From JAUASV01 sp047605685 (lineage in GTDB: Bacteria; Actinomycetota; Actinomycetes; Actinomycetales; Microbacteriaceae), in assembly GCA_047605685.1 (NCBI GenBank), contig JASGFF010000037.1, positions 1 through 23,062 of the forward strand: a stretch of 23,062 nt of DNA, written 5' to 3'. The translations under genes were made by a program, and so were the position numbers. Below are positions 7,616 to 14,671 of the stretch, piece after piece. Each line of letters opens with the position of its first letter. Within the stretch, counting starts at the first letter, position 1. The notes beneath the pieces were generated by a model that ran no database searches, had not been told where the DNA came from, and saw only the letters and a program-made list of their open reading frames with translations.

Positions 7616-7718
7616 TTCCGTAATACACTCCCAATGCATTGTTTCCGGACTATTAAGGAGCTGTTTCGATCGTGCGAGCGCACACCCACCCCCGCCTCCC
7701 GACGGGCCGAGGCGGACG
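7616..7718. promoter_or_regulatory. Divergent promoter region of ABC operon and MFS exporter
   Basis: This 103-bp divergent intergenic region is strikingly AT-rich at its left half (7610-7660) compared with its surroundings. It contains the 10-bp palindrome CAATGCATTG (7632-7641), TGTATT/TTAATA on the minus strand and TATTAA on the plus strand as possible -10 elements, and a direct repeat of TTCCG (7616, 7643). GAGG at 7709-7712 serves the MFS start. The palindrome sits where a regulator could control both directions. No match to the common PadR ATGT-N8-ACAT site is visible. Exact promoters are unassigned. Confidence 0.5.
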
Positions 7719-9122
7719 ATGACCCGCCCCCCCGGCGTCGCCCTCGGCGCCCTCCTGGTCGCCGCGGGGCTCACCATCCTCGACGTCTCGAAGGTGGGCG
7801 TCTCGACGCCCGCGATCCAGCAGTCGCTCGGGGCGGACGATGTCGAGGTCCAGGTCATGGTGGTGGGCTACACGATCGCCTACGCCGTGTTCCTCATCCC
7901 CGCGGGACGACTGGGCGACCTGATCTCCCGCAAGTGGGTGTTCCTGGCGGGCCTGGGCCTCTTCGGTGCGGCGAGCCTCCTCTGCGCCCTCGCGACCGAC
8001 CCGGGATCGTTCACCGTCGCCCGCGCCGTGCAGGGTGCAGCGGCCGGAGTCCTGATGCCCCAGGTCATCGGGCTCATCCAGGTGCTCTACCCCGCCGCGG
8101 ACCGGACGCGGCCGCTCTCACGCCTGGCCGTGGTCATCGCGATCACCTCCGCGGCTGGCCCGGTCCTCGCCGGCGCGATCATGACGCTCGACCCCTCCCC
8201 CGACGGCTGGCGGTGGCTGTTCTGGATCAACGTGGCCGCGGCGGCCGCGGCGATCCCGGTGGTCACGGTCCTGATCACCGCGCCCCCCGCCTCGCATCGG
8301 CCCGGATTCGACGGGCCCGGCGCTGCGCTGCTCGTGGCCGCCGTCGCCCTCATCGCCACGCCCCTCACGACAGTCTCCGCCCAGTCCGGGGCGACGCCCG
8401 CGGCGCTGCTCGCCTTCGGGGCGGGGCTGATCGCCGCGGTGTGCTGCGCCTGGCGCGTTCGCGCGCGGCTCCGCCGGGGACGGGAGCCGATCCTCGACCC
8501 GTCGCTCTTCCGGCTCCCCTCCTTCTCGAGCGGCTTGGCCGTCACCGGGCTCATGTACGCCTCGGGCACGGCGGCGTCGCTGGTCATCGCGATCGAGCTG
8601 CAACGCGGGGCCGGGCTCTCGCCGCTCGTGGTCGGGCTCATCCTGCTCCCGGCCGCTCTCATCGTGAGCGCCGGCGCGAGCCTGGTCGGGCGATTGCCGA
8701 CCGACGCCGCCGCGCGATGGATCCCGCTCGGCATCCTGCTCTCGGCGGCCGGCTTCGCCCTCATCGCCCTCGCGATCGAGATCGCCCCCACCGCCGCCCT
8801 GCCCCTGACCGTCGGAGCTCTCCTGCTCCTGCAGGGCTTCGGCAAAGGGCTCGTCGCATCGCCCAACCAGGCCCTCGTGCTGCGCCACGTGCCGGAGTTC
8901 CGCGCGAGCAGCGCCGCATCCACCGTTCAGCTCGCCCAGCGCGGAGGCTCGGCGGTCGGCATGGCCGTCTCGCTCCTCATCGCGGCGACACCCGGCGTCC
9001 GCATCGGATCCGTGCACCTGGACGGGGACGCGCTCGCGATCCTCTTCTGCGTCGCCCTGCTCGCCGTCGCCTTCGCCGCAGCGCTGCGCGACCTCCGCCG
9101 ACGGCGCCGCGCCCCTGCCTGA
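7719..9122 (+). CDS. MFS transporter, DHA2/EmrB-QacA-like drug exporter
   Basis: This 467-residue hydrophobic protein has 12-14 predicted transmembrane segments. Segment 1 contains LDVSKVGVSTPAIQQSLGA, an adapted form of the DHA2 motif (usually LDxTIVNVALP). Motif A is AGRLGDLISRKWVF between helices 2 and 3, and motif C-like SAAGPVLAGAIM lies in helix 5. These suggest a proton-coupled small-molecule exporter of the plasma membrane. The C terminus is a short Arg-rich tail. The ATG at 7719 has GAGGCGG just upstream; longer in-frame starts would run into the divergent promoter region. A PadR-family gene follows after 21 bases, a pairing common for drug-responsive exporters. It might instead export the operon's amide compound. 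Confidence 0.9.
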   Translation: MTRPPGVALGALLVAAGLTILDVSKVGVSTPAIQQSLGADDVEVQVMVVGYTIAYAVFLIPAGRLGDLISRKWVFLAGLGLFGAASLLCALATDPGSFTVARAVQGAAAGVLMPQVIGLIQVLYPAADRTRPLSRLAVVIAITSAAGPVLAGAIMTLDPSPDGWRWLFWINVAAAAAAIPVVTVLITAPPASHRPGFDGPGAALLVAAVALIATPLTTVSAQSGATPAALLAFGAGLIAAVCCAWRVRARLRRGREPILDPSLFRLPSFSSGLAVTGLMYASGTAASLVIAIELQRGAGLSPLVVGLILLPAALIVSAGASLVGRLPTDAAARWIPLGILLSAAGFALIALAIEIAPTAALPLTVGALLLLQGFGKGLVASPNQALVLRHVPEFRASSAASTVQLAQRGGSAVGMAVSLLIAATPGVRIGSVHLDGDALAILFCVALLAVAFAAALRDLRRRRRAPA

Positions 9123-9131
9123 GCAAGACCA

Positions 9132-9137
9132 TATGCT
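9132..9137 (+). promoter_or_regulatory. TATGCT -10-like hexamer 6 nt before padR start
   Basis: TATGCT ends exactly 6 bases before the ATG of the PadR-family gene, which lacks a Shine-Dalgarno sequence. This spacing would place the transcription start on the A of ATG, as for leaderless mRNAs common in actinobacteria. It implies the regulator has its own promoter besides any read-through from the MFS gene. Confidence 0.4.
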
Positions 9138-9143
9138 GAGCCA

Positions 9144-9737
9144 ATGGCCCTGAAGCATGCCCTCCTGAGTGCCCTGTCGCGCGGCGAGGCGCTCAACGGC
9201 TACAAGCTGAGCTCGATCTACAGCCATCGTGACGAACGGGACTGGCAGGCGAGCCCAACGCAGGTCTACACCGAGCTCTCGCGCATGGTCGACGAGGAGC
9301 TGGTCGCGGTCAGCGGGCGCGGCGACCGCGGACGCACCGACTACATCATCACGGAGGCAGGAGTCCGCGAGCTGCAGGACTGGCTTCTGCACACCGAGCC
9401 CGACCACAACGTCCGCGACGACAGCTCGATGCGGCTGTCCAACTTCTGGCTGCTGGAGCGCGACGAGGCGCGACGCCTCATCGAGCGCGAGACGGCGTTC
9501 CAGCGCGACCGGGAGGCACGGCTCCGGCTGAAGCTCGACAACTACGCCGCCGGCGAGCACATCTCGCCCCTCTTGCGGAACCGCTACGCGGTCACGGCGC
9601 TCTGGCTCGCCGACGCCCGACTGCGCATCGGATGGCTCGAACGGCTGTCGACCCTGCTCGATGACCCCGAGGGCGACCTGGAGAGCGTCTTCGACGAGTG
9701 GCTCAGCCTCGACAACGGGTCCTCGAAGGCCGGCTGA
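9144..9737 (+). CDS. PadR-family transcriptional regulator
   Basis: This 197-residue protein has an N-terminal winged-helix domain (residues 1-85): LKHALLSALSRGEALNGYKLSSIY, then ASPTQVYTELSRMVDEELVAV, with the recognition helix SPTQVYTELSRM and a wing around GRGDRGRTDYIIT. The C-terminal helical part (about 90-190) matches the Vir_C_2-like dimerisation domain of subfamily-1 PadR proteins (LRLKLDNYAAGE, YAVTALWLADARLRIGWLERL). PadR proteins usually repress an adjacent transporter gene and release DNA on binding a drug or phenolic compound. The MFS gene 21 bases upstream is the obvious target. It is convergent with the carboxylesterase gene. Confidence 0.92.
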   Translation: MALKHALLSALSRGEALNGYKLSSIYSHRDERDWQASPTQVYTELSRMVDEELVAVSGRGDRGRTDYIITEAGVRELQDWLLHTEPDHNVRDDSSMRLSNFWLLERDEARRLIERETAFQRDREARLRLKLDNYAAGEHISPLLRNRYAVTALWLADARLRIGWLERLSTLLDDPEGDLESVFDEWLSLDNGSSKAG

Positions 9738-9783
9738 ACGCTCCACGATGCCCGGACCGCGGCGCGCGCATCGCCCCCCGGGG

Positions 9784-9818
9784 CAGAGCCCGAACTCGGT
9801 TCAGAGCCCGAACTCGGT
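9784..9818. repeat. 18-bp-period tandem duplication spanning the esterase stop codon
   Basis: CAGAGCCCGAACTCGGT occurs at 9784-9800 and again at 9802-9818. On the minus strand this duplicates the last codons of the esterase (Thr-Glu-Phe-Gly-Leu) directly after its TGA. In the downstream copy TGA is replaced by TGC, so only one stop is present. It looks like a recent slippage duplication. Confidence 0.85.
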
Positions 9819-11321
9819 GCGGAACCGCGGCCGCGGCGCCGCGGACTCCTCGACGTCGACCTCGGCGAACACGTGCTGCGCGGCGCCGGAGGAGAACTCC
9901 GCCCATCCCGCGATGCCGGGGTGCCCCGTCCGGGCGAAGCTCGCCCAGGCGAGCGCCATCCGCGCGGCCACCTCGTGCCGCACCGGCCGGTCGCCGGTGA
10001 CGGGCGAGCGATCGGTGTTGGCGAACACGAAGGGCAGGTCGAGGCTGTGGTGCGCGCCGAGGATGCCGCCGAGCACCTCGGTGCGGTAGTCGAAGCGGTA
10101 GGAGTACACCGGGGCCGACTGCGTCGCCTTCAGGGAGCGCAGCGCGTCGCTCGGCGCACCGAAGACGATGTCGGAGGTGGCGCGGGCGAGCAGCAGCTGC
10201 GGCGGCGCGTCGGGACCCTCGAGCTCGCGGTAGGCCTCGAGCGCGGCCGTCGCGTCATCCGGGAACACGGCCGCGAGGCGCGCCGGCAGCTCCTCGTCCG
10301 ACATCGAGTGGTACCAGGCGTGCTCGGAGAGCATGAGCGAGAACTCGTGGGTGGTGGTGCCGACCATCAGCGGGATGCCGTCGGCGAGCGCGGGCGCCGC
10401 GGCATCGAACGGGTGCGCGGGCAGGTGCAGCGGGTGCAGCGTCGGCCCGAACGCCGCCATGCCGTGGCGGGCCACGAGATCCGCCTGCACCTCGAGGACG
10501 GCGGAGACGGGTGCCGTCTCCGGCGTCGTGCCGCCCGCGGCGAGCGCGGCGACGAACTCGGCGCGCACCCCGGCGGCGTGCTCGGGCTCGATCGCCCTGG
10601 TGAACGGGCCGCTCTGGATGATCGCCCGGTGGAACAGCCCCGCCGCGGCCGGCATCGCCAGCAGCGTCGCGACCTTCCCGCCGCCCCCCGACTGCCCGAA
10701 CACCGTCACGTTGCCGGGATCGCCGCCGACGGCGGCGGCGTTGTCGCGCACCCAGCGCAGCGCCTCGACGATGTCGAGCATGCCGGCGATCCCGGAGGCC
10801 GACTGCTCCCCCTCGCCGGCGCCGAGGAACCCGAGGGCGCCGAGCCGGTGGTTGAGCGTCACGACGACCACATCGCCGAGCTCGGCGAGCCTGTCGCCCT
10901 GGAACCAGCCCTCCGCACCGGTGCCGTGCACGAAGCCGCCCCCGTGCAGCCAGACCATGACCGGACGGCGCGCCTCGTCCGCGCCGGGCGTCCACACGTT
11001 GAGCACGAGGCTGTCCTCGTCGCTCGGCCTGCCCTCCAGAGGCGAGGGCACGCCGGGGTAGAGCAGCCTGAGCACCCGGTAGTAGTGCTCGCCGGCGCTG
11101 AGCCTCGGATCGACCTGGGGGCTGCCCGGGCCGAAGGCGTCGGCGACGCGGAGGCCGCGCCACGGCTCCGCGGGGCGGGGGGGCAGGAACCGCCCCGCCC
11201 CGCTCACCGGTGCCGCATAGGGCACGCCGAGGAGCGCGGTGACGCGAGGGGAGGCGATCCCGCGCAGCGTCCCCGCCGTGGTCTCGACATCCACGACTCC
11301 GGCGGCGGGGGGTCTCGTCAT
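9801..11321 (-). CDS. Type-B carboxylesterase (alpha/beta hydrolase)
   Basis: This 506-residue member of the carboxylesterase/lipase type-B family hydrolyses carboxylic esters. The N-terminal signature TTAGTLRGI and FLGVPYA-like LLGVPYA are present. The oxyanion hole HGGGF is at 126-130, and the nucleophile elbow GQSGGG gives Ser211. The likely acid is Glu326 (GTTTHEFS) and the likely base His425 (GAHHSLDLPFVF). There is no signal peptide, so it should be cytoplasmic and act on imported esters. The start chosen is the ATG at 11321, with GGAG 7-8 bases upstream; another ATG 15 bases upstream is possible. It lies 29 bases after the MFS gene and is the last gene of the ROK-MFS-esterase group. 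The carrier and ROK neighbours suggest an esterified sugar or glycoside substrate, but this is inference. Confidence 0.94.
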   Translation of the reverse strand: MTRPPAAGVVDVETTAGTLRGIASPRVTALLGVPYAAPVSGAGRFLPPRPAEPWRGLRVADAFGPGSPQVDPRLSAGEHYYRVLRLLYPGVPSPLEGRPSDEDSLVLNVWTPGADEARRPVMVWLHGGGFVHGTGAEGWFQGDRLAELGDVVVVTLNHRLGALGFLGAGEGEQSASGIAGMLDIVEALRWVRDNAAAVGGDPGNVTVFGQSGGGGKVATLLAMPAAAGLFHRAIIQSGPFTRAIEPEHAAGVRAEFVAALAAGGTTPETAPVSAVLEVQADLVARHGMAAFGPTLHPLHLPAHPFDAAAPALADGIPLMVGTTTHEFSLMLSEHAWYHSMSDEELPARLAAVFPDDATAALEAYRELEGPDAPPQLLLARATSDIVFGAPSDALRSLKATQSAPVYSYRFDYRTEVLGGILGAHHSLDLPFVFANTDRSPVTGDRPVRHEVAARMALAWASFARTGHPGIAGWAEFSSGAAQHVFAEVDVEESAAPRPRFRTEFGL

Positions 11322-11350
11322 CACGCTCTCCTTCGGCATGCCGGCGTCGC

Positions 11351-12649
11351 TCAGCGCACGCGCTTGATCGGCAGGATCGCGGCGGCGCCGAGGATGGCGC
11401 AGACGATCGCGAACACGAACAGCGAGGCGTATCCGCCGAGCAGGTTGATGATGAACGCGCCGACGAACTGGGCGAGCACCTGCGGTCCCGTCTGGGCGAC
11501 GTTGAGGATGCCGAGGTCGCGCGCGTTGTCCTCGTCGGTGGGCAGCACGAGCGTCATCAGCGCGGTGTCGACGGCGAGGTAGGCGCCGAAGGCGAGGCCG
11601 GCGACCGCCTCGAACACGATCATCCCGGTGAAGGTCGGCGAGAACAGCGGGATGCTGAACGCGAGGGCGCACACCAGCGCGGAGACGATGACGACGACCT
11701 TGCGGCGCTTGATGAGGTCGGACACCCAGCCGCCGATCACGGTGCCGATGAGCAGCCCGATGGTGGTGATGGTGGTGAGGGTGCCGACCGCGGCGACCGC
11801 GTCGCCGTCGGGGATCGTGTCGGCCTGGACGTAGTCCTGCAGCGTGTAGAGCAGGTAGCTCGCGACGCCCCAGAATCCGAACATGAACAGAGCGCGGGCG
11901 GCGAAGGCCCAGCTGAAGTCGGCGGAGCGGAAGGAGCCGAAGAAGCGGGCGAGCGCGACGCCGAACGACACCTTCTCGCGCGCGGGCGCGGGGGCGGCGA
12001 CCGGCTCGTCGCGGGTGAAGACGACGAACAGGGTCGCGAACACCACGAGGGTGATGCCGAGCAGCGCGTATCCGGCGATCGGGGTGGTGAACACCCGCGA
12101 GACCATGTTCACGCCGAACAGCACGCCGAGCGGCGTCGCGACGCCGACCACGGCGGAGGCGGTGCCCCTGCGCTCGACGGGCACCCGGTCGGGGATGATC
12201 GCGGAGATGACGGCCTGGTAGGAGCCCATGACGAGCATCACGAGGCAGTAGACCGCGCCGAGCAGGAAGTACTGCTGCTGGCCCGCGAGCAGCAGCAGCG
12301 CGAGCGCGGCCAGCAGCGCGGTGACGATCAGCCACGGGGCGCGGCGGCCGAAGCGGGAGCGCGTGCGGTCGGAGAGGAACCCGGCGAGCGGGTTCGCGAT
12401 GGCGGCGACGAGAGCGCCCAGGGCGGCGAGCACGGCGAGCAGGTTGACCTTCTCGTCTCCCGCGAGGTTCTGCACCTGCAGGGGCAGCAGCACGGACTGC
12501 ATGCCCTGGAACACCGAGTACATGGCGGCGGTCGCGGGCAGCAGCAGCACGAACTCGAACGCGAGCCTGCGGGGGCGCTGGGGGGCTCCCGTCTCGGCGA
12601 CGGCCCCCGTCTCTGCGGCGGGCTGCGACGAGTGCATCGACTCTGACAT
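11351..12649 (-). CDS. MFS transporter, GPH/MelB-like sugar or glycoside carrier
   Basis: This 432-residue protein has about 12 transmembrane segments. The motif ANPLAGFLSDRTRSRFGRRA near residues 85-105 is the GPH-type version of the MFS loop 2-3 motif (SDRTRxRxGRR), as in melibiose and glucuronide cation symporters. A long central loop (RDEPVAAPAPAREKV) separates two six-helix halves; the second half has GGWVSDLIKRRK. Import of a glycoside driven by an ion gradient is therefore likely, with the substrate unknown. The ATG at 12649 has GGAG 8 bases upstream. The longer frame to 12730 lacks support and would cover the promoter. A ROK repressor gene lies upstream and an esterase gene follows, both on the same strand. 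Confidence 0.9.
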   Translation of the reverse strand: MSESMHSSQPAAETGAVAETGAPQRPRRLAFEFVLLLPATAAMYSVFQGMQSVLLPLQVQNLAGDEKVNLLAVLAALGALVAAIANPLAGFLSDRTRSRFGRRAPWLIVTALLAALALLLLAGQQQYFLLGAVYCLVMLVMGSYQAVISAIIPDRVPVERRGTASAVVGVATPLGVLFGVNMVSRVFTTPIAGYALLGITLVVFATLFVVFTRDEPVAAPAPAREKVSFGVALARFFGSFRSADFSWAFAARALFMFGFWGVASYLLYTLQDYVQADTIPDGDAVAAVGTLTTITTIGLLIGTVIGGWVSDLIKRRKVVVIVSALVCALAFSIPLFSPTFTGMIVFEAVAGLAFGAYLAVDTALMTLVLPTDEDNARDLGILNVAQTGPQVLAQFVGAFIINLLGGYASLFVFAIVCAILGAAAILPIKRVR

Positions 12650-12688
12650 CTGGTCTCCTGTGGTCGTCTTTGACTGGAACAACGTCCA

Positions 12689-12717
12689 AGAAGACACGCG
12701 CGGCGGCCAAATGTCAA
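12689..12717 (-). promoter_or_regulatory. Candidate promoter for MFS-esterase genes
   Basis: On the minus strand a perfect -35 element TTGACA (12712-12717) is followed after 17 bases by TCTTCT (12689-12694), a weak -10 match. It lies 40 bases upstream of the MFS ATG. Just downstream, TGGA-N6-TCCA (within 12674-12688) could be an operator. The -35 is convincing, the -10 less so. Confidence 0.45.
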
Positions 12718-12730
12718 TTCCCAAACACAA

Positions 12731-12773
12731 ACTCGCGTCGAGTCAAGTATTGAGTTCGTACTCCAAACTCAAT
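12731..12773. promoter_or_regulatory. Cluster of five ACTC/GAGT half-sites, candidate ROK operator
   Basis: Within 43 bases there are three inverted pairings of the same tetramer: ACTCG-CGT-CGAGT (12731-12743), GAGT-TCGT-ACTC (12752-12763), and the hairpin ATTGAGTT/AACTCAAT (12749-12756 with 12766-12773). The cluster overlaps the last codons of the ROK gene and lies 14 bases upstream of the TTGACA of the MFS promoter. This is a plausible binding site array for the ROK repressor; alternatively the 8-bp hairpin may be a terminator of the ROK transcript. Confidence 0.4.
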
Positions 12774-13912
12774 CCAGCGAGGCGCGCCGCGTCGAACAGT
12801 CCCCCCAGCACAATCCCGCGCGCCCCGTGGACCGCCGGCCTCACCCGCACGCGCGCACCGAGCAGCGGCGCGAACTGCGTCACGCTGGCCTCCACCGCGG
12901 ACACGAAAGCGGCGGCGGCGGAGAGCACCCCGCCGACCACCACGGTGCCCACGTTGAGCGCCTGCAGCATCGGTGCGAGCGCGAACCCCGCGTCCCTGCC
13001 CGCGTCCGCGACCGTGCGGATCGCGAGCTCCACCCCGCCGTTGGCGGCCGCGACGAGGTCGCCGAGGGTGACCCGCCCCGGCTCGCCAGCCAGGGGCGGG
13101 AGGGAGGACAGCAGCGCCTCGGCCCCGATCAGCTGCTCGAGGCAGCCGCGGTTGCCGCACCAGCAGCGGGGTCCGTGCTCGGCGCCGGGCACGTGGCCGA
13201 TCTCGCCCGCGAGCCCGGCATCGCCCGTGAACAGCTCGCCGCCGAAGACGAAGGCCCCGCCGACGCCCTCCGACGCCTCGAGATAGAGCGCGTTGCGCAC
13301 CCCACGCGCCGCCCCGCCGCGCAGCTCCGCGAGCGCCGCCATGTCGGCATCGTTGCGGATCTCGACGGGAATGCCCAGATCCTCCCGCATCGCCGCGAGC
13401 CGGGCCCCGCCCGCCATCCAGCCGGCGAGCGGGTGTGTGCGGGCGAACGCGGGCGGCACCGTCACGGAGTCCCGCATCGCGATCCAGCCGGGCACGCACA
13501 CGACCATCGCCGCCGCCCCCGAGTCCTCGGCGAGCGCTCTCAGCCGATCCGCGAGCTGCGCGGGATCCTCGCGCAGCTCCGGCGCCTCGTCCCAGCCGAC
13601 CGAGGCGAAGACCGGGCCCGCGGCGTCCCACACCGCCCGGTCGATGCCGGCGCGGGTCAACGACACCGCCGCGAGCGGCCTCGCCGGGGCCGAGGCGAGC
13701 GTGACGATCGTCGCCCGCCGGCCCGACCAGACACCCGGCGCCGTCGTCACCGCGCCGTCGGCGAGCAGCTCGCGCACCAGCCCCGTCACCGTCGCCGGCG
13801 ACAGGCCCGTGCGCCGCACGATCTCGGCCTGCGCGACGGGTCCCGCGCCGAGCACCTCGATCACGGCCGCCTTGTTCGCGGCGCGCAACGCGCCCAGAGA
13901 CCCCGTCGCCAC
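12743..13912 (-). CDS. ROK-family transcriptional regulator (NagC/XylR type)
   Basis: This 389-residue protein has an N-terminal helix-turn-helix domain (residues about 5-75): ANKAAVIEVLGAGPVAQAEIVRRTGLSPATVTGLVRELL. A ROK sugar-kinase-like domain follows. It keeps the ROK signature (GLAGEIGHVPG) and the zinc motif CWCGNRGCLEQL. EIRNDAD retains the Asp of the sugar-kinase active-site ND motif. The first phosphate-loop motif (DxGxT) is not apparent (VSLTRAGIDRAVW), so it is probably a sugar sensor rather than an active kinase. The GTG start at 13912 has GGGGGAG close upstream. It sits first in a same-strand group with the MFS carrier and esterase, so it likely represses them and is released by a sugar or glycoside. 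Confidence 0.93.
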   Translation of the reverse strand: MATGSLGALRAANKAAVIEVLGAGPVAQAEIVRRTGLSPATVTGLVRELLADGAVTTAPGVWSGRRATIVTLASAPARPLAAVSLTRAGIDRAVWDAAGPVFASVGWDEAPELREDPAQLADRLRALAEDSGAAAMVVCVPGWIAMRDSVTVPPAFARTHPLAGWMAGGARLAAMREDLGIPVEIRNDADMAALAELRGGAARGVRNALYLEASEGVGGAFVFGGELFTGDAGLAGEIGHVPGAEHGPRCWCGNRGCLEQLIGAEALLSSLPPLAGEPGRVTLGDLVAAANGGVELAIRTVADAGRDAGFALAPMLQALNVGTVVVGGVLSAAAAFVSAVEASVTQFAPLLGARVRVRPAVHGARGIVLGGLFDAARLAGLSLEYELNT

Positions 13913-13960
13913 CGTCTCCCCCGTCCGCCGCCTCTCCCATCCGCGGGGATGCCGCTTGTG

Positions 13961-13973
13961 TTCACCGTGTGAA
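13961..13973. promoter_or_regulatory. TTCAC-N3-GTGAA inverted repeat between ROK and exonuclease genes
   Basis: TTCACCGTGTGAA is a 5-bp-arm inverted repeat 48 bases upstream of the ROK start and 79 bases upstream of the exonuclease start, in a locally AT-richer stretch (13955-13980) of a divergent region. It is a candidate operator for ROK autoregulation or for another factor. It does not contain the GAGT tetramers of the cluster downstream of the ROK gene. Confidence 0.3.
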
Positions 13974-14052
13974 TTCTAAGCCGGCCCTCGCCATCGGCGA
14001 CGCGGGCCGGGCCCCGGGCCGCGGAGTCGTACCCCCGTGCCAGGCTGCTCGG

Positions 14053-14652
14053 GTGAGCCTGGACTTCACCGCCATCGACTTCGAGACCGCCAACTCCTCC
14101 CCCGCGAGCGCCTGCTCCGTCGGCCTGGCGCGGGTGCGCGACGGCGCCGTCGTCGAGACGGCGAGCTGGCGCATCCGTCCGCCGCTCGGGCACGACCACT
14201 TCCTGGAGTGGAACACCCGCATCCACGGCATCACCGCGGCCGACGTCGCCGAGGCGCCGCTGTGGGGCGAGCAGCTCGCCGGGCTCCGCGCCTTCACCGG
14301 CGAGGACCGGCTCGTCGCCCACAACGCCGGCTTCGACATGGGCGTCATCCGTGCCGCCTGCGCCGCGAGCGGCCTCGCGACGCCCGACTACGGCTACCTG
14401 TGCAGCCTGCGGCTGGCCCGCCGCACCTACCACCTCGACTCCTACCGACTGCCGGTCGTGGCGATGGCCGCGGGCTTCGAGGACTTCCGCCACCACGACG
14501 CCCTCGACGACTCGCTCGCCTGCACCGCGATCGTCGTGCACGCCGCCCGCCGGCACGGCGCGACCTCACTCGAGGAGCTCGCCGCGATCAGCGGCTGCCA
14601 CATCCGCCACCTCGGCGACGAGCGGGACGCCCGCCCGGCGGTTCTCGGCTAG
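14053..14652 (+). CDS. DEDDh-family 3'-5' exonuclease (DnaQ-like)
   Basis: This 199-residue single-domain exonuclease resembles the epsilon proofreading subunit of DNA polymerase III and RNase T. All DEDDh motifs are visible: Asp9 and Glu11 in AIDFETAN (Exo I), Asp95 in LVAHNAGFDMGVI (Exo II), and His148 with Asp153 in HHDALDDSLA (Exo III). It should remove nucleotides from DNA 3' ends using two metal ions. I chose the GTG at 14053 because it gives the family-typical start just before the first strand. An in-frame GTG at 13969 would add 28 unconserved residues. CAGGCT lies exactly 6 bases before this GTG and no ribosome binding site is seen, so translation may be leaderless. It is convergent with the DUF2236 gene and divergent from the ROK gene. 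Confidence 0.92.
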   Translation: MSLDFTAIDFETANSSPASACSVGLARVRDGAVVETASWRIRPPLGHDHFLEWNTRIHGITAADVAEAPLWGEQLAGLRAFTGEDRLVAHNAGFDMGVIRAACAASGLATPDYGYLCSLRLARRTYHLDSYRLPVVAMAAGFEDFRHHDALDDSLACTAIVVHAARRHGATSLEELAAISGCHIRHLGDERDARPAVLG

Positions 14653-14671
14653 CCACCGGCGCGGCCGAACG

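Noticed and set aside
7455..7718. Longer N terminus for the MFS exporter
   Set aside because: It would cover the dppB start and the divergent promoter region; the ATG at 7719 has GAGG just upstream.
6566..9139. An 857-codon open frame on the plus strand over dppB and the MFS gene
   Set aside because: It runs antisense to the permease, then in another frame through the MFS gene. Its composition is Arg/Gly/Asp-rich without motifs.
11322..12710. Extension of the esterase frame upstream of 11321
   Set aside because: It overlaps the MFS carrier gene in a different frame; the ATG at 11321 has a good ribosome binding site.
9801..13912. Defence-island reading of the exonuclease and neighbouring genes
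   Set aside because: The esterase, MFS, ROK and DnaQ-like genes are ordinary metabolic or repair families; no nuclease-helicase or toxin-antitoxin partner is present.
13969..14052. Upstream GTG start (13969) for the exonuclease
   Set aside because: It adds 28 residues unlike the family and would overlap the TTCACCGTGTGAA operator candidate; the GTG at 14053 fits the fold.
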